Made by a program: the position numbers and the translations under genes
Source of the DNA: an uncultured Draconibacterium sp.
GTDB taxonomy: Bacteria > Bacteroidota > Bacteroidia > Bacteroidales > Prolixibacteraceae
Assembly: GCF_963677575.1 (NCBI RefSeq)
Contig: NZ_OY782038.1
Location: 2,607,501 to 2,671,500, forward strand
Reading direction: 5' to 3'
Length of the DNA stretch: 64,000 nucleotides
Notes under the pieces: generated by a model
The model's database searches: none
The model's input: the letters and a program-made list of their open reading frames with translations, nothing else
Told to the model about the DNA's origin: nothing
In this document: piece by piece, positions 32,226 to 41,376 of the stretch
Layout of the letters: the number at the start of each line of letters is the position of its first letter
Position numbering within the stretch: the first letter of the stretch is position 1

Positions 32226-32912
32226 TTAATTTTCTCCGGCCTCTGCTTTCGCAGCATTTACCATGTTCTCATTAGCCGTAATAGTGAACTCCACCCTGCG
32301 GTTTTGAGCTTTACCCTCTTTGGTATCGTTTGTAGCCCGTGGCTGCGATTCGCCCATACCTACTGAGTTTAAACGCGAGGCCACAATTCCCTGCGATTTT
32401 AGAAAGCCAACAACCGATGCTGCACGCTTTTCCGACAAAGTTTGGTTGTACGATTCTGCTCCATCGCTGTCGGTATGTCCGATTACCAAAATATCGGTAT
32501 CCGGATATTTATTGAATATCTCAACCAGTTTACCAATATTTGTCTTTGAATCAGCTGTCAGATCAGAACTATCGAATCCAAAACGCACATCGGCATTTTC
32601 GTCCAGTATTAACTGAATTCCTTCTTCACTTCGAACAACTTCAGCTCCCGGCATTGTTATTTCAATTTCTTCGGCCTGCTTATCCATTTGTTTTCCAATA
32701 ACAGCACCGGCTCCGCCACCAACGGCAGCTCCAACCAAAGCACCAACGGCACGATTATCTTTTCCGCCAATTAACGCGCCTAAGGCCGCTCCGGCAGCAA
32801 CACCAATTCCTGCTCCTTTTTGCGAGCTGTTTGCATTTTGCAACGAGCTGCAACTATTTAAAAACATTCCCGCGATAAAAAAGCCGAGAACTACTATTGT
32901 AATATTCTTCAT
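32226..32912 (-). CDS. OmpA-family lipoprotein with glycine zipper
   Basis: The 228-residue protein has a lipoprotein signal (GFFIAGMFLNSC), a glycine-zipper region (GAGIGVAAGAALGALIGGKDNRAVGALVGAAVGGGAGAVIG split by a short loop, about residues 34-75) that likely inserts in the outer membrane, and a C-terminal OmpA/MotB peptidoglycan-binding domain (VIGHTDSDGAESYNQTLSEKRAASVVGFL, NRRVEFTI). It probably tethers the outer membrane to peptidoglycan. A lipocalin-type lipoprotein gene ends 10 nt upstream, so the two are likely co-transcribed. Confidence 0.93.
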   Translation of the reverse strand: MKNITIVVLGFFIAGMFLNSCSSLQNANSSQKGAGIGVAAGAALGALIGGKDNRAVGALVGAAVGGGAGAVIGKQMDKQAEEIEITMPGAEVVRSEEGIQLILDENADVRFGFDSSDLTADSKTNIGKLVEIFNKYPDTDILVIGHTDSDGAESYNQTLSEKRAASVVGFLKSQGIVASRLNSVGMGESQPRATNDTKEGKAQNRRVEFTITANENMVNAAKAEAGEN

Positions 32913-32922
32913 AACTATGATC

Positions 32923-33393
32923 CTAATTTTTTACGAATTGATAATAAATTGAAATGATGTCGCCCTCGAACGAAGCATCCTGTGCTAAAACAAATTCGGT
33001 TTCCGATTCGGAAATTAATTTTAGCTTATAACCCGCGGTTACATCTTTAGGCTTCACTCCATCGGGAATAAATTTCCATAAGAAATAAATGTCCTGACCA
33101 TCTTCTTCCATAAACCATTTAATAGAATGCGTGGAGTTTACGCAAGCCACATCCATAAAAGAGTAAGTCCCTGAATTGTTATTGCTAACGAAGGTCCACT
33201 CACTGCCCTCGAAACAAGCGGGCGATGCCTGGTTGAACAGCTCCTTAATCTCCACTTTGTTTCCCTGGTCGGTAGTAATGGACGACAATGTCCAGTTACC
33301 TTTTAACCCTTTTTGCGAATTCCTTACTTGTTTTGTAGTACTGCACGCCGCCAATAATGCAACTAGCGCCAGCAAAAGAAATTTTTGTCTCAT
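32923..33393 (-). CDS. Lipocalin-like lipoprotein
   Basis: From the chosen start the protein is 156 residues, with a signal MRQKFLLLALVALLAAC ending in a clear lipobox. The mature part begins STTKQVRNSQKGLKGNWTLSSITTD; the G-x-W near its N-terminus and the beta-rich remainder resemble the lipocalin-like domain common in Bacteroidota. The reading frame continues upstream to 33474, but those residues would bury the signal peptide, so the start at 33393 is used. Ligand unknown. Upstream of the OmpA-family lipoprotein. Confidence 0.8.
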   Translation of the reverse strand: MRQKFLLLALVALLAACSTTKQVRNSQKGLKGNWTLSSITTDQGNKVEIKELFNQASPACFEGSEWTFVSNNNSGTYSFMDVACVNSTHSIKWFMEEDGQDIYFLWKFIPDGVKPKDVTAGYKLKLISESETEFVLAQDASFEGDIISIYYQFVKN

Positions 33394-33486
33394 GTTTATG
33401 CTTTTAATTTTTGTATGTTTTGAGAACGGAATTTTTGTGTTCGTACAAGTTACGACAATCAATTTTGCAATCAAATACTAAAACAG

Positions 33487-33516
33487 AAAAGGATACATAA
33501 TGTTGTATCTGCTTTT
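33487..33516 (-). terminator. Probable terminator of rfbB
   Basis: GATACA and TGTATC form the core of a stem flanked by AAAAG and CTTTT; on the minus strand the 3' side ends in TTTT. It lies about 10 nt after the rfbB stop. Confidence 0.6.
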
Positions 33517-33524
33517 CAAAAAAT

Positions 33525-34577
33525 TTATCTTTTTACGTACTGCTGCTCGTAATATTTCTGGTAATCACCCGAAGTTACATTTTCCAGCCACTCGGTATTT
33601 TCGAGGTACCAGTCGATGGTCTTTTCAATACCTTCTTCAAACTGCAGCGATGGTTCCCAGCCCAGTTCATTTTTAATTTTTGTAGCATCGATAGCGTAAC
33701 GCAAATCGTGGCCGGCGCGGTCTTTCACATAAGTGATCAGCTTTTCCGATTCACCTTTCGGGCGGCCCAATTTTTCATCCATTTTGCGGCACATCACCCG
33801 AATCAAGTCGATGTTGGTCCACTCATTAAAACCACCAATATTATAGGTTTCGCCAATTTCACCTTTATGGAAAATTACATCGATGGCACGGGCATGATCA
33901 ACCACCCAGAGCCAGTCGCGTACATTTTTGCCTTTACCATAAACAGGCAACGGTTTGTTGTTTTTAATGTTATGAATAAAAAGTGGAATCAACTTTTCAG
34001 GAAACTGGAACGAACCATAATTATTCGAGCAGTTTGAAATTACCGTTGGCACGCCAAAAGTATCGTTGTAAGCACGTACAAAATGATCGGAACTGGCTTT
34101 TGATGCCGAGTACGGGCTATGCGGATCGTAAGTAGTCTCTTCAGTAAACATACCTTCTTCGCCCAACGAACCGTAAACCTCATCGGTTGAAATGTGGTAG
34201 AAACGTTTTTCATCGAAGTTCTCCTTCCAACTATGTTTTGCTGCGTTCAGCAAATTAACAGTGCCAATTACGTTGGTAAAAACAAACTCAGTAGGGTTCG
34301 AAATCGAACGATCGACATGCGACTCCGCAGCCAGATGAATCACACCGTCAAACTGCTTCTCTTCAAATAGTTTTTGGATAAACTCACTGTCAACAATATC
34401 GCCTTTTACAAATTCGTAATTGGGCTTGTCTTCAATATCTTTTAAATTATTGAGATTACCTGCGTAAGTCAGTTTATCGAGGTTTACAATTTTGTAATCG
34501 GGGTAATTTTCAACAAATAAACGAACCACGTGAGATCCAATAAAACCGGCACCTCCGGTAATAAGTATTGTCTTCAT
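33525..34577 (-). CDS. rfbB: dTDP-glucose 4,6-dehydratase
   Basis: About 350 residues, extended SDR family. NAD-binding motif TGGAGFIGSHVV near the N-terminus, catalytic STDEVYGSLG (T-D-E) and PYSASKASSDHFVRAY (Y-x3-K), and DWLWVVDHARAIDVIF/VRDWLWV typical of RmlB. It converts dTDP-glucose to dTDP-4-keto-6-deoxyglucose for dTDP-rhamnose and other deoxysugars. The start is put at MKTILITGG (34577); seven residues lie upstream in frame. No rmlA, rmlC or rmlD is adjacent; galE lies just upstream. Confidence 0.93.
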   Translation of the reverse strand: MKTILITGGAGFIGSHVVRLFVENYPDYKIVNLDKLTYAGNLNNLKDIEDKPNYEFVKGDIVDSEFIQKLFEEKQFDGVIHLAAESHVDRSISNPTEFVFTNVIGTVNLLNAAKHSWKENFDEKRFYHISTDEVYGSLGEEGMFTEETTYDPHSPYSASKASSDHFVRAYNDTFGVPTVISNCSNNYGSFQFPEKLIPLFIHNIKNNKPLPVYGKGKNVRDWLWVVDHARAIDVIFHKGEIGETYNIGGFNEWTNIDLIRVMCRKMDEKLGRPKGESEKLITYVKDRAGHDLRYAIDATKIKNELGWEPSLQFEEGIEKTIDWYLENTEWLENVTSGDYQKYYEQQYVKR

Positions 34578-34650
34578 ATTGTGTCTGTTTTTAGGCAAAA
34601 ATACAGGAATTGATCAAAATAAAACTGATAAAGGTTTTATTTCGGGGTAT

Positions 34651-35679
34651 TTACTCTATTCCACGAACCTTTTTCTCCCAATTCCAGGCCGAAAGCAAAG
34701 TTTCTTCAGTTCCTTTTTCAGCTTTCCAACCCAACTCTTCGTTGGCAAAAGTTGTGTCGGCCCAAATTTTTTCAATATCGCCTGCGCGACGTCCAACAAT
34801 TTTGTAATTCAGTTTAACGCCTGTTGCTTTTTCAAAACCGTTTACAATTTCCAGTACCGACAAACCATTCCCGGTTCCAAGGTTAAAAATTTCGTAGTTC
34901 TTTTTGTTCTTGCTTTCCAGCAATCGTTCAATGGCAACAACGTGTGCTTTTGCCAAATCAACCACATTAATATAATCGCGAACGGCTGATCCATCCACAG
35001 TATCGTAATCATCGCCAAACACCTTTAGTTCGTCGCGCAAACCTGCAGCAGCTTGGGTAATAAAAGGTACCAGGTTTTGTGGAACGCCTAGTGGCAATTC
35101 ACCAATCAGCGCTGTTGGGTGTGCACCAATCGGGTTAAAATAGCGCAGTGCAATACCTTTTAACTGAGGGAAAGCGGCAATACTGTCGCTTAAAATATCT
35201 TCGTTAACACGCTTGGTATTTCCGTATGGCGACTCGGCATCTTTGCGTGGTGTTTCCTCGGTTACCGGCAAAACATCGGGCTGCCCGTATACTGTACATG
35301 ACGACGAGAATACAATATTTGCCACATTATATTTTAACTGGCAATCCAGCAAGTTCATTAACGATACCAGATTGTTTCGGTAGTACAACAATGGTTTCTG
35401 TACCGATTCGCCAACCGCTTTCGAAGCTGCAAAATGAATAATTGCCTCGATATCCGAATTGCGACTGAAAAACTCGTCGGTTTTTACTGCATCCGCCAAA
35501 TCAAACTGCTCGAATGCCGGTTTTTTCCCTGAAATCTTTTCGATGTTATCAAGGACATCAATACTTGAGTTTGAAAGGTCGTCTACAATTACAACATCAT
35601 AACCCGAATCCTGCAATTCAACAACTGTATGAGAACCAATATAGCCGGTTCCGCCTGTAACTAGAATCTTTTTTGCCAT
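34651..35679 (-). CDS. galE: UDP-glucose 4-epimerase
   Basis: A 342-residue SDR enzyme: TGGTGYIGSHTVVEL at the N-terminus, FSSSCTVYG with the catalytic Ser/Thr, and SPYGNTKRVNEDIL with Y-x3-K. The LRYFNPIGAHPTALIGE phrase is diagnostic for GalE. It interconverts UDP-glucose and UDP-galactose. It is followed by rfbB after about 70 nt on the same strand, so the two nucleotide-sugar genes may be one unit. Confidence 0.95.
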   Translation of the reverse strand: MAKKILVTGGTGYIGSHTVVELQDSGYDVVIVDDLSNSSIDVLDNIEKISGKKPAFEQFDLADAVKTDEFFSRNSDIEAIIHFAASKAVGESVQKPLLYYRNNLVSLMNLLDCQLKYNVANIVFSSSCTVYGQPDVLPVTEETPRKDAESPYGNTKRVNEDILSDSIAAFPQLKGIALRYFNPIGAHPTALIGELPLGVPQNLVPFITQAAAGLRDELKVFGDDYDTVDGSAVRDYINVVDLAKAHVVAIERLLESKNKKNYEIFNLGTGNGLSVLEIVNGFEKATGVKLNYKIVGRRAGDIEKIWADTTFANEELGWKAEKGTEETLLSAWNWEKKVRGIE

Positions 35680-35831
35680 TACTTTTATTGATTTGAGCAG
35701 TAAAAGTAGAAAAAAACGATGCAGAAATCCACAGTTTACCCGCTTGTAAGGCAGGCTTTTGTAAAAACTTAATTTTAGGGCAGTTGCAGTTTACTTTATG
35801 TTTTGTAATTTTACTGTCTAAATTCATTCAA

Positions 35832-36956
35832 GTGAGCTTCGGAAAAGAGATATATACACTTCTGTTACAGCACGATATTGTAATCATTCCCGGGTTGGGT
35901 GCCTTCGTTTCGGAATACCGGCCGGCAGAGATTAGTGATGAGAGCGACGAAATTAAACCTCCATCAAAAATAATTTCGTTTAACGGGCAACTAAAAAACA
36001 ACGACGGGTTACTGGTTGGGCATATTGCCGAAAAACTCCACATATCGCATTTTAATGCTTTGATGCGTATTGAAAAAGAACGCGATGAAATGCTTTTTAA
36101 ACTCGACAAAGGCGACGAAGTTTTTGTTGAAGGCGTGGGCACACTTTCGTATAACGAACAGGGTGAAATCGTTTTTGAAGCATCGGAAGAAGAGAATATG
36201 CTGCTTGATTCGTTTGGCCTTAGCGCCATGTCGATCAGCGAACCGGAGCCTCCCGAACCTCCTGCAGAAGAAACACCCGACACAGAGGAAAAGGAGCAAC
36301 AGCCTGAAGTTGAGCCTGAGCCCGAAGTAACAGAAACGGAGCCTGATCCAGAAACGCAGGAAGAAGAGACCATTACTGAAGAGCCGGTGATTGTGGAAAC
36401 GGAATCAAAAGAAGAAAAGAAGGAAGTTTATTCAGAAGAAACGGAAAAGAAAAAGAGGAAACCATGGATGCTTTTGCTCATTATTATTCCATTGCTTGCT
36501 GTTTCTGTATTTATTTTTCTGAAAGGATTTAACAACAACGAAGAAGACAACAAAGAAAAACTGCCTCCAACAAATATTACCGAAGAATTGGCGGTTGAAC
36601 AAGAACCGACTGCTATTGACACAACTGTAACAGACTCAGTATCAATATCGACAGAAGACTCAACTTTAGCTGCCGATACTGTACAAAACATACCTGAGCC
36701 TGTTGAAACAATGCCTCAGGAACAGGACTCGATTAAGTACTACCTGGTTGGCGGAAGCTTTTCGGTAAAAGAAAATGCTGATAATTATTTGCTCGAATTG
36801 CAGAAAAAAGGGTACGAAGCTTTTCATGTTGGCAAAAAAGGTCGTTTCTTTATAGTAGGTATAGCTGGCTATAAAACCTTTAGCGAGGCCGATGCTGCTA
36901 AAGTGAAATATATGAAAGACAATCCGGGGTCGGAAGTTTGGGTTTACAAGAAATAA
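35832..36956 (+). CDS. HU-type DNA-binding/SPOR-domain membrane protein (CCDC81-like)
   Basis: About 374 residues from a GTG start. The N-terminus (FGKEIYTLLLQHDIVIIPGLGAFVSEYRPAEI, then FNGQLKNNDGLLVGHIAE) is the CCDC81-like prokaryotic HU domain pair, residues about 1-130. A long Pro/Glu/Thr-rich acidic linker follows, one membrane helix (PWMLLLIIIPLLAVSVFIFLKG), a second acidic linker, and a C-terminal SPOR domain (KYYLVGGSFSVKENADNYLLELQKKGYEAFHVG) that binds denuded peptidoglycan at division sites. A longer TTG start at 35784 would add a hydrophobic stretch in front of the HU domain and overlaps a TATGTTTTG promoter-like box, so GTG is preferred. Confidence 0.85.
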   Translation: MSFGKEIYTLLLQHDIVIIPGLGAFVSEYRPAEISDESDEIKPPSKIISFNGQLKNNDGLLVGHIAEKLHISHFNALMRIEKERDEMLFKLDKGDEVFVEGVGTLSYNEQGEIVFEASEEENMLLDSFGLSAMSISEPEPPEPPAEETPDTEEKEQQPEVEPEPEVTETEPDPETQEEETITEEPVIVETESKEEKKEVYSEETEKKKRKPWMLLLIIIPLLAVSVFIFLKGFNNNEEDNKEKLPPTNITEELAVEQEPTAIDTTVTDSVSISTEDSTLAADTVQNIPEPVETMPQEQDSIKYYLVGGSFSVKENADNYLLELQKKGYEAFHVGKKGRFFIVGIAGYKTFSEADAAKVKYMKDNPGSEVWVYKK

Positions 36957-37105
36957 ACTCTTACACTTATCTCAAATAATTGTGGAGGACTGGAAAAAGA
37001 GTGGATTGTTAGACTAAAGCAACAATTTAATTAATATTGGGTTACTATTTTACAGGTAGTCCATAAAAATAATAAACAACTCAACGCTAATTAAAAACTG
37101 TTATT

Positions 37106-37477
37106 ATGAATATAGCGCTCTGGATTATACAAATTGTTATCGCTGCTCTATTTCTTACAACAGGTTCGCTGAAACTTGTTTTGCCCAAAGACAACCTACG
37201 AAAAGTTTTTGAATGGATAGAAGACTACACTGAACAACGACTACGATTAATAGGAGCGTTTGAGGTGTTGGGAGGACTGGGACTTTTCCTGCCGGGCGTT
37301 TATTCTACACTCGAGATTTTAATCCCGATAGCAGCTATTGGGCTTACAATTATTATGGTGCTTGCCACTTTTGTTCATTCAAAAAGAAAAGAAACAAAAG
37401 ACCTGGTATTTAACATAGTCGTTCTAATTATGCTCTTGCTTGTTGTTGCCGGACGATTATTCCTCGTTAAGTTATAG
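37106..37477 (+). CDS. DoxX-family membrane protein
   Basis: A 123-residue four-helix membrane protein. The N-terminal IQIVIAALFLTTGSLKLVLP and the central RLIGAFEVLGGLGLFLPGVY are characteristic of the DoxX/DoxX-like family. The role is not established; family members are linked to redox or quinone-related membrane complexes. Single gene between the SPOR protein and dodecin, all rightward. Confidence 0.8.
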   Translation: MNIALWIIQIVIAALFLTTGSLKLVLPKDNLRKVFEWIEDYTEQRLRLIGAFEVLGGLGLFLPGVYSTLEILIPIAAIGLTIIMVLATFVHSKRKETKDLVFNIVVLIMLLLVVAGRLFLVKL

Positions 37478-37623
37478 TACACTTTCCTGATTGTTATTAA
37501 CTAGTTTTTATTGATTTTATCGTTCAGCTAAAATTAAGGCTGCACGCATAAAACTATTTATGGTTACACTCCGTACAAAATAAAACCATTCAAAACTTAG
37601 TAATAACCAAAAAACTGAAAGTT

Positions 37624-37833
37624 ATGCCTAACAGCGTTTACAAAATTGTTGAGTTGGTTGGAAGCAGCCCGGTATCGTGGGAACAAGCCTCACAAAATGC
37701 CATAAAAATGGCTTCAAAATCATTACGCGATTTACGAATTGCTGAAGTATGCCAAATGGACATTCATATTTCCGAAGGAGAAATAGAATGTTATCGTGTA
37801 AAACTTAAAGTGTCGTTTAAATACGAAGATTAA
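37624..37833 (+). CDS. Dodecin family flavin-storage protein
   Basis: The 69-residue protein has the dodecin plan: MPNSVYKIVELVGSSPVSWEQA, one helix (AIKMASKSLRDLRIAEVCQMD) and two strands (DIHISEGEIECYRVKLKVSFKYE). Dodecins assemble as 12-mers that bind and quench riboflavin or FMN in the cytosol. Length is exact for the family. Monocistronic. Confidence 0.92.
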   Translation: MPNSVYKIVELVGSSPVSWEQASQNAIKMASKSLRDLRIAEVCQMDIHISEGEIECYRVKLKVSFKYED

Positions 37834-37883
37834 TAGGTTACATGAAATTCCCCAAACAAATTGATTACGACTCCAGTAACAAT

Positions 37884-37903
37884 TCCTGGAATTAGTTCCA
37901 GGA
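37884..37903. terminator. Perfect 8-bp hairpin between convergent genes
   Basis: TCCTGGAA, four bases, TTCCAGGA. It lies between the dodecin stop and the stop of the convergent nucleoside hydrolase; no long T-run follows. Confidence 0.5.
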
Positions 37904-37941
37904 CAAAAGTTCTTTTGGCTGCCATCGATAGTTTATTCTAT

Positions 37942-39396
37942 TTATAATTTTTCGATTATAAAAATCTCGTTTCTGTCGAACTCGCTCCAATAGCGGATGG
38001 CCAGTTTTTCGATGTACAACCAATATGGCTCGGTTAGTGCTCCGTAAGTGGAAACACCGTATTTTATCTCCTCTTGCATTTGCGCTGCAATTTCCGGCTT
38101 CACCGATATTTTTATGGTTTGCTTATTGAAAGTTACTGTAATTGTTGGCACTTTTAAAACCGTTTCGGAAACCGCGATTAATCCCTGCCCGATAGTTGCT
38201 CCGGTACTTATCTGAATTCCATCGTTAAAACAACTGAGTGGCGGTTTATTCCCGGCAAAAGTGGTAATGGTAAGGTTATTCACTCCCACATTAAAATACT
38301 CCATGGCTCGAATGCCCATTTTTGCACCGATAATGGAATAAATGCCGGTATGTCCGTGAATTTCGTTAGTCATACTAATAGCTTTCCATTCAATCAATCC
38401 GTAATTCTGAATGGTCGACTCCAGCATTTTTGCGTAGGCAGGTTTGTACAAATCAGCATCTGTAGGAAATGAGTTAAACACCCGGTTTGTTGTTTGCGTT
38501 CCCGACTCAAGAATTGCAAAAATCGCTTTGTTCACCACTTCGTCGGGCAATTCATTTTGTACGGTTACATAACTTACTTCTCCTTTAGCTTTTTCGGTTT
38601 GAAATAGAATTGGTACAGATAGATAAAGTGCCACCAAATCGTCCCAAAGTTGCAAATGTTCCTGTTCCATTCGCGAAACGATCTCCGGATGTTGGTGTAC
38701 CCAGGCAATCTGTTTGGCATATTTCGAGTTGGTAGTTTTTATCGTTTCAAGGTAAGCCGCATCAACATTGTAATGATCGGTATTATTACCCACCACTTCC
38801 AGCGGAATACCTCTTTGTTTGAAATAAGTGTAACTCTCGGGCGAAACAGACTCATTAAAATCATTGTCGATATATGGATTATTATACCAAACAATTCGCT
38901 CGATTTTATCTACATATTCCGGGTGCTCCTCCACCAATTCGGCATAGGTTTTTAACGATCCCAAAGCCACCAAAGTAATTTTCTCTGGGTAGTCTTTAAA
39001 CACGGATGAAATCAATTCTCCCGAACTAACTTTTTGAGAAGTAAGCTGCGAACTTTCCGATGATGCCCACTTAATTTTCTGTGTGTATGCAGCCCAGGGC
39101 GGTAAATCTTTATCCAATCTTTTATCCAACCCAACCGGAATTCCCTCGTGATGAAACGCCGACAGCAGGTTGTTTACCTTCACAAAAATGGAATCGGGCG
39201 CTAATGTTCCCTGCGAGCAGGTGATGGCTAAAACCCGCGTGTCATTCTGCGCCAGAAACATTGAAATAGCCCGCATGTCGTCAATAGCACCATCGGTATC
39301 AATAATTACATGGTATTTGGGTTTGCCGGAATGTGCCAACACAACCGCATTAAAAACAAGGCTTACAAACAACAGCGCTAAAATCTTTTTAAACAT
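37942..39396 (-). CDS. Nucleoside hydrolase fused to an FmdE-like domain
   Basis: About 484 residues with a signal peptide (MFKKILALLFVSLVFNAVVLAHS). The first 300 mature residues are an inosine-uridine-preferring nucleoside hydrolase: the Ca-binding motif VIIDTDGAIDDMRAI at the N-terminus, ALGSLKTYAEL, and IVWYNNPYIDNDFNESVSPES further on. The last 150 contain HGHTGIYSIIGAKMGIRAM and PPLSCFNDGIQISTGATIGQG, which resemble the metal-binding FmdE domain (formylmethanofuran dehydrogenase subunit E-like). Ordinary hydrolases stop near residue 310, so this is a fusion, and a periplasmic one. The start at 39396 is chosen because it begins the signal peptide; the frame opens at 39444. Confidence 0.82.
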   Translation of the reverse strand: MFKKILALLFVSLVFNAVVLAHSGKPKYHVIIDTDGAIDDMRAISMFLAQNDTRVLAITCSQGTLAPDSIFVKVNNLLSAFHHEGIPVGLDKRLDKDLPPWAAYTQKIKWASSESSQLTSQKVSSGELISSVFKDYPEKITLVALGSLKTYAELVEEHPEYVDKIERIVWYNNPYIDNDFNESVSPESYTYFKQRGIPLEVVGNNTDHYNVDAAYLETIKTTNSKYAKQIAWVHQHPEIVSRMEQEHLQLWDDLVALYLSVPILFQTEKAKGEVSYVTVQNELPDEVVNKAIFAILESGTQTTNRVFNSFPTDADLYKPAYAKMLESTIQNYGLIEWKAISMTNEIHGHTGIYSIIGAKMGIRAMEYFNVGVNNLTITTFAGNKPPLSCFNDGIQISTGATIGQGLIAVSETVLKVPTITVTFNKQTIKISVKPEIAAQMQEEIKYGVSTYGALTEPYWLYIEKLAIRYWSEFDRNEIFIIEKL

Positions 39397-39550
39397 GGGC
39401 AAACGGTTATTTTGATTGGCTAAAGTATTTATTATTTTGAACATTATCTACTTTAAAATCTTTGACTGAAAAATTTCATATAAAATCGAACGCTAATGAC
39501 ACAAATTTAACTGCCTCACGCAGATTTAAATCCAATGAATTGATTTCTAC

Positions 39551-39585
39551 AAAAAAAGCGCTAAGCGGTTTAATCTGCCAAGCGC
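39551..39585 (-). terminator. Terminator of the C1 peptidase/S4 operon
   Basis: On the minus strand GCGCT ... AGCGC with further imperfect pairing, followed by TTTTTT, about 60 nt after the S4 gene's stop. Confidence 0.65.
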
Positions 39586-39645
39586 ATCTCAAATATCTCT
39601 TTCAACCAGTGTTTTCAACTGCTTTATCTAACAGTTGCTTTCTGG

Positions 39646-39852
39646 TTATACAATCTTTATTGTTTCTCCCATAATTTCGAGCACATCGCCTTTTACAAGC
39701 TTGGCTCTTTTTCTGAACTCGGGCTCACCGTTCCGAACAACTTCGCCATCCTCGACGATGATTTTTGCATGCCCGCCCGTTTGCGCAATTCGCAAAAGCT
39801 TTAGCAGCTTTACCAGTTCAATATATTCGGCACTCAGCTGAAATTCGCGCAT
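39646..39852 (-). CDS. RNA-binding S4 domain protein (YbcJ-like)
   Basis: A 68-residue S4 domain: YIELVKLLKLLRIAQTGGHAKIIVEDGEVVRNGEPEFRKRAKLVKGDVLEI is the complete alpha-L RNA-binding motif. Small YbcJ-like proteins bind structured RNA; the target is unknown. Its ATG overlaps the stop of the C1 peptidase gene (TAATG), so it is translationally coupled. Confidence 0.88.
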   Translation of the reverse strand: MREFQLSAEYIELVKLLKLLRIAQTGGHAKIIVEDGEVVRNGEPEFRKRAKLVKGDVLEIMGETIKIV

Positions 39853-40931
39853 TAGATTCCAAGTTTTGATTTTACAGCCTTAGGAATGGCATCTTTGTGC
39901 ACCATAATTCCGATGGTTTTCAAACGCACGTAATCTTCGGTCATGTGCAGGTAACCACCAAAATCGTTACTGTCGGCACCCCACGAGTTTTTCGTATAAA
40001 AACAATCTTTTCCTTCGCCATCTTTCGATAAACCAACCAGGTGCATCAGGTGATCGTCGGTAGTTGTGCGGTCGTAAAACGTTTTCTGGCGTTCTTCCTG
40101 ATCAACTTTTCCCTGCAATTTCTTCGGCACATCGGCTTTCCCTTTTTTGTGTACAAACGTTTCCTCGCTGGTGTCGCCGTCCCACGCAATACTAAAACCA
40201 TTGTTCAGCGCATAGTGCATCACTTCCAACAATTCATCAATTGGCAAATTGTAATACGATGCATGCGCCCAGTTATCGGGCACCTCAACAACACACTGCT
40301 TCCAAAACGGGTGATGGCTGAAAGAAGTCAGTTCCACATAATCATCCGGATTAATTTCAAATTTATCACGCAGCTCAGTTGCCGAATACTTTTCGTCCTC
40401 CAACTGCGCATTCGCCGGCAATTTGCCCAACTCGTTTTTCAATGCAGACTTAAATCCTTTTAAATCCGAAACATCAATTTTGCCTCTTTTCTTCTCATCA
40501 ATTTTATCTGTTTCATCGCGCAGTTGCTTAATCAACTCCGAGTGATTGTATTTTCCATCCTTCTGAATTCCTGGGAACGCATCGTATAACATTACACCCT
40601 GGTCGGCTACAACTTTTAATACGTCGTGCGAAAGACTTCCTTCCCCAAAATTGTTTTTACCATGATAAAGCAAATATTGAAAAGCTTTGTTTTGATAGTT
40701 ATAGTACACAAAAAACATTTCCGACAAATTGGTTTCAGGAGATCCTTTGCGCATAATTTCCGATTCTAAAAAACTGGTGGTAGCAAAACTCCAGCAGGTT
40801 CCGGTGCGTCCCTGGCTAATAACTGGCGTGTGTTTTACTTCCTTAACAATGGTAAAATCTTCTTTCTCTCCTTTGGCAGAAACAACTGTAACGGACAGCA
40901 ACAATGCCGCAAACAATGATAATAACTTCAT
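39852..40931 (-). CDS. C1-family cysteine peptidase (bleomycin hydrolase/PepC-like), secreted
   Basis: A 359-residue peptidase with a signal peptide (MKLLSLFAALLLSVTVVSA). Catalytic Cys in QGRTGTCWSFATTSFLESE (about residue 47), His in DDHLMHLVGL and Asn in YTKNSWG, in the C1B (bleomycin hydrolase) spacing. It is shorter than cytosolic PepC (about 440) and carries an export signal, so it is probably a periplasmic or outer-membrane aminopeptidase. Coupled to the S4 gene downstream. Confidence 0.9.
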   Translation of the reverse strand: MKLLSLFAALLLSVTVVSAKGEKEDFTIVKEVKHTPVISQGRTGTCWSFATTSFLESEIMRKGSPETNLSEMFFVYYNYQNKAFQYLLYHGKNNFGEGSLSHDVLKVVADQGVMLYDAFPGIQKDGKYNHSELIKQLRDETDKIDEKKRGKIDVSDLKGFKSALKNELGKLPANAQLEDEKYSATELRDKFEINPDDYVELTSFSHHPFWKQCVVEVPDNWAHASYYNLPIDELLEVMHYALNNGFSIAWDGDTSEETFVHKKGKADVPKKLQGKVDQEERQKTFYDRTTTDDHLMHLVGLSKDGEGKDCFYTKNSWGADSNDFGGYLHMTEDYVRLKTIGIMVHKDAIPKAVKSKLGI

Positions 40932-41025
40932 ATGACTAAAATTTTTTCTATAGTATCATATGTAACTCGCACGTTAGTCGCTTCTTTTGATGATTTAACT
41001 AAATATGCTCGTTTCATAATAGTGC

Positions 41026-41376
41026 TTATAAATTTTTCAATTCTTCTTTTAACTTTTTGGTCAGGCTCGCAACAATTAAATCGTACGATTCATCAATCAT
41101 TTCACAAAGCAATTTTGATGGTACCGTTCCATTCAGTTCAATCGTATTCCACATATGCTTGTGCAAATGATAGCCCTCGTAAATGCTTGGAAACTGTGCC
41201 CTAAGCTGAATATTTTTATCCGGATCGTTTTTTAAACTCACCCGGTGATTATCGAGCCCCAGCAAACAAAACATCTTATTCATCACCTTAAAGACCAAAG
41301 TCGTTTCATCAAAAGGAAAACTTTCGGTAACTCCTTTTTTCGTCAGACAATACTCCCGGATTTCTTCAATATTCAT
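41026..41376 (-). CDS. MmcQ/YjbR family protein
   Basis: A 116-residue protein with the family pattern: MNIEEIREYCLTKKGVTESFPFDETTLVFKVMNKMFCLLGLD, then SLKNDPDKNIQLRAQFPSIYEGYHLHKHMWNTIELNGTVPSKLLCEMIDESYDLI. The fold is described as a CyaY-like DNA-binding type; the biological role is unclear. Single gene, leftward. Confidence 0.88.
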   Translation of the reverse strand: MNIEEIREYCLTKKGVTESFPFDETTLVFKVMNKMFCLLGLDNHRVSLKNDPDKNIQLRAQFPSIYEGYHLHKHMWNTIELNGTVPSKLLCEMIDESYDLIVASLTKKLKEELKNL

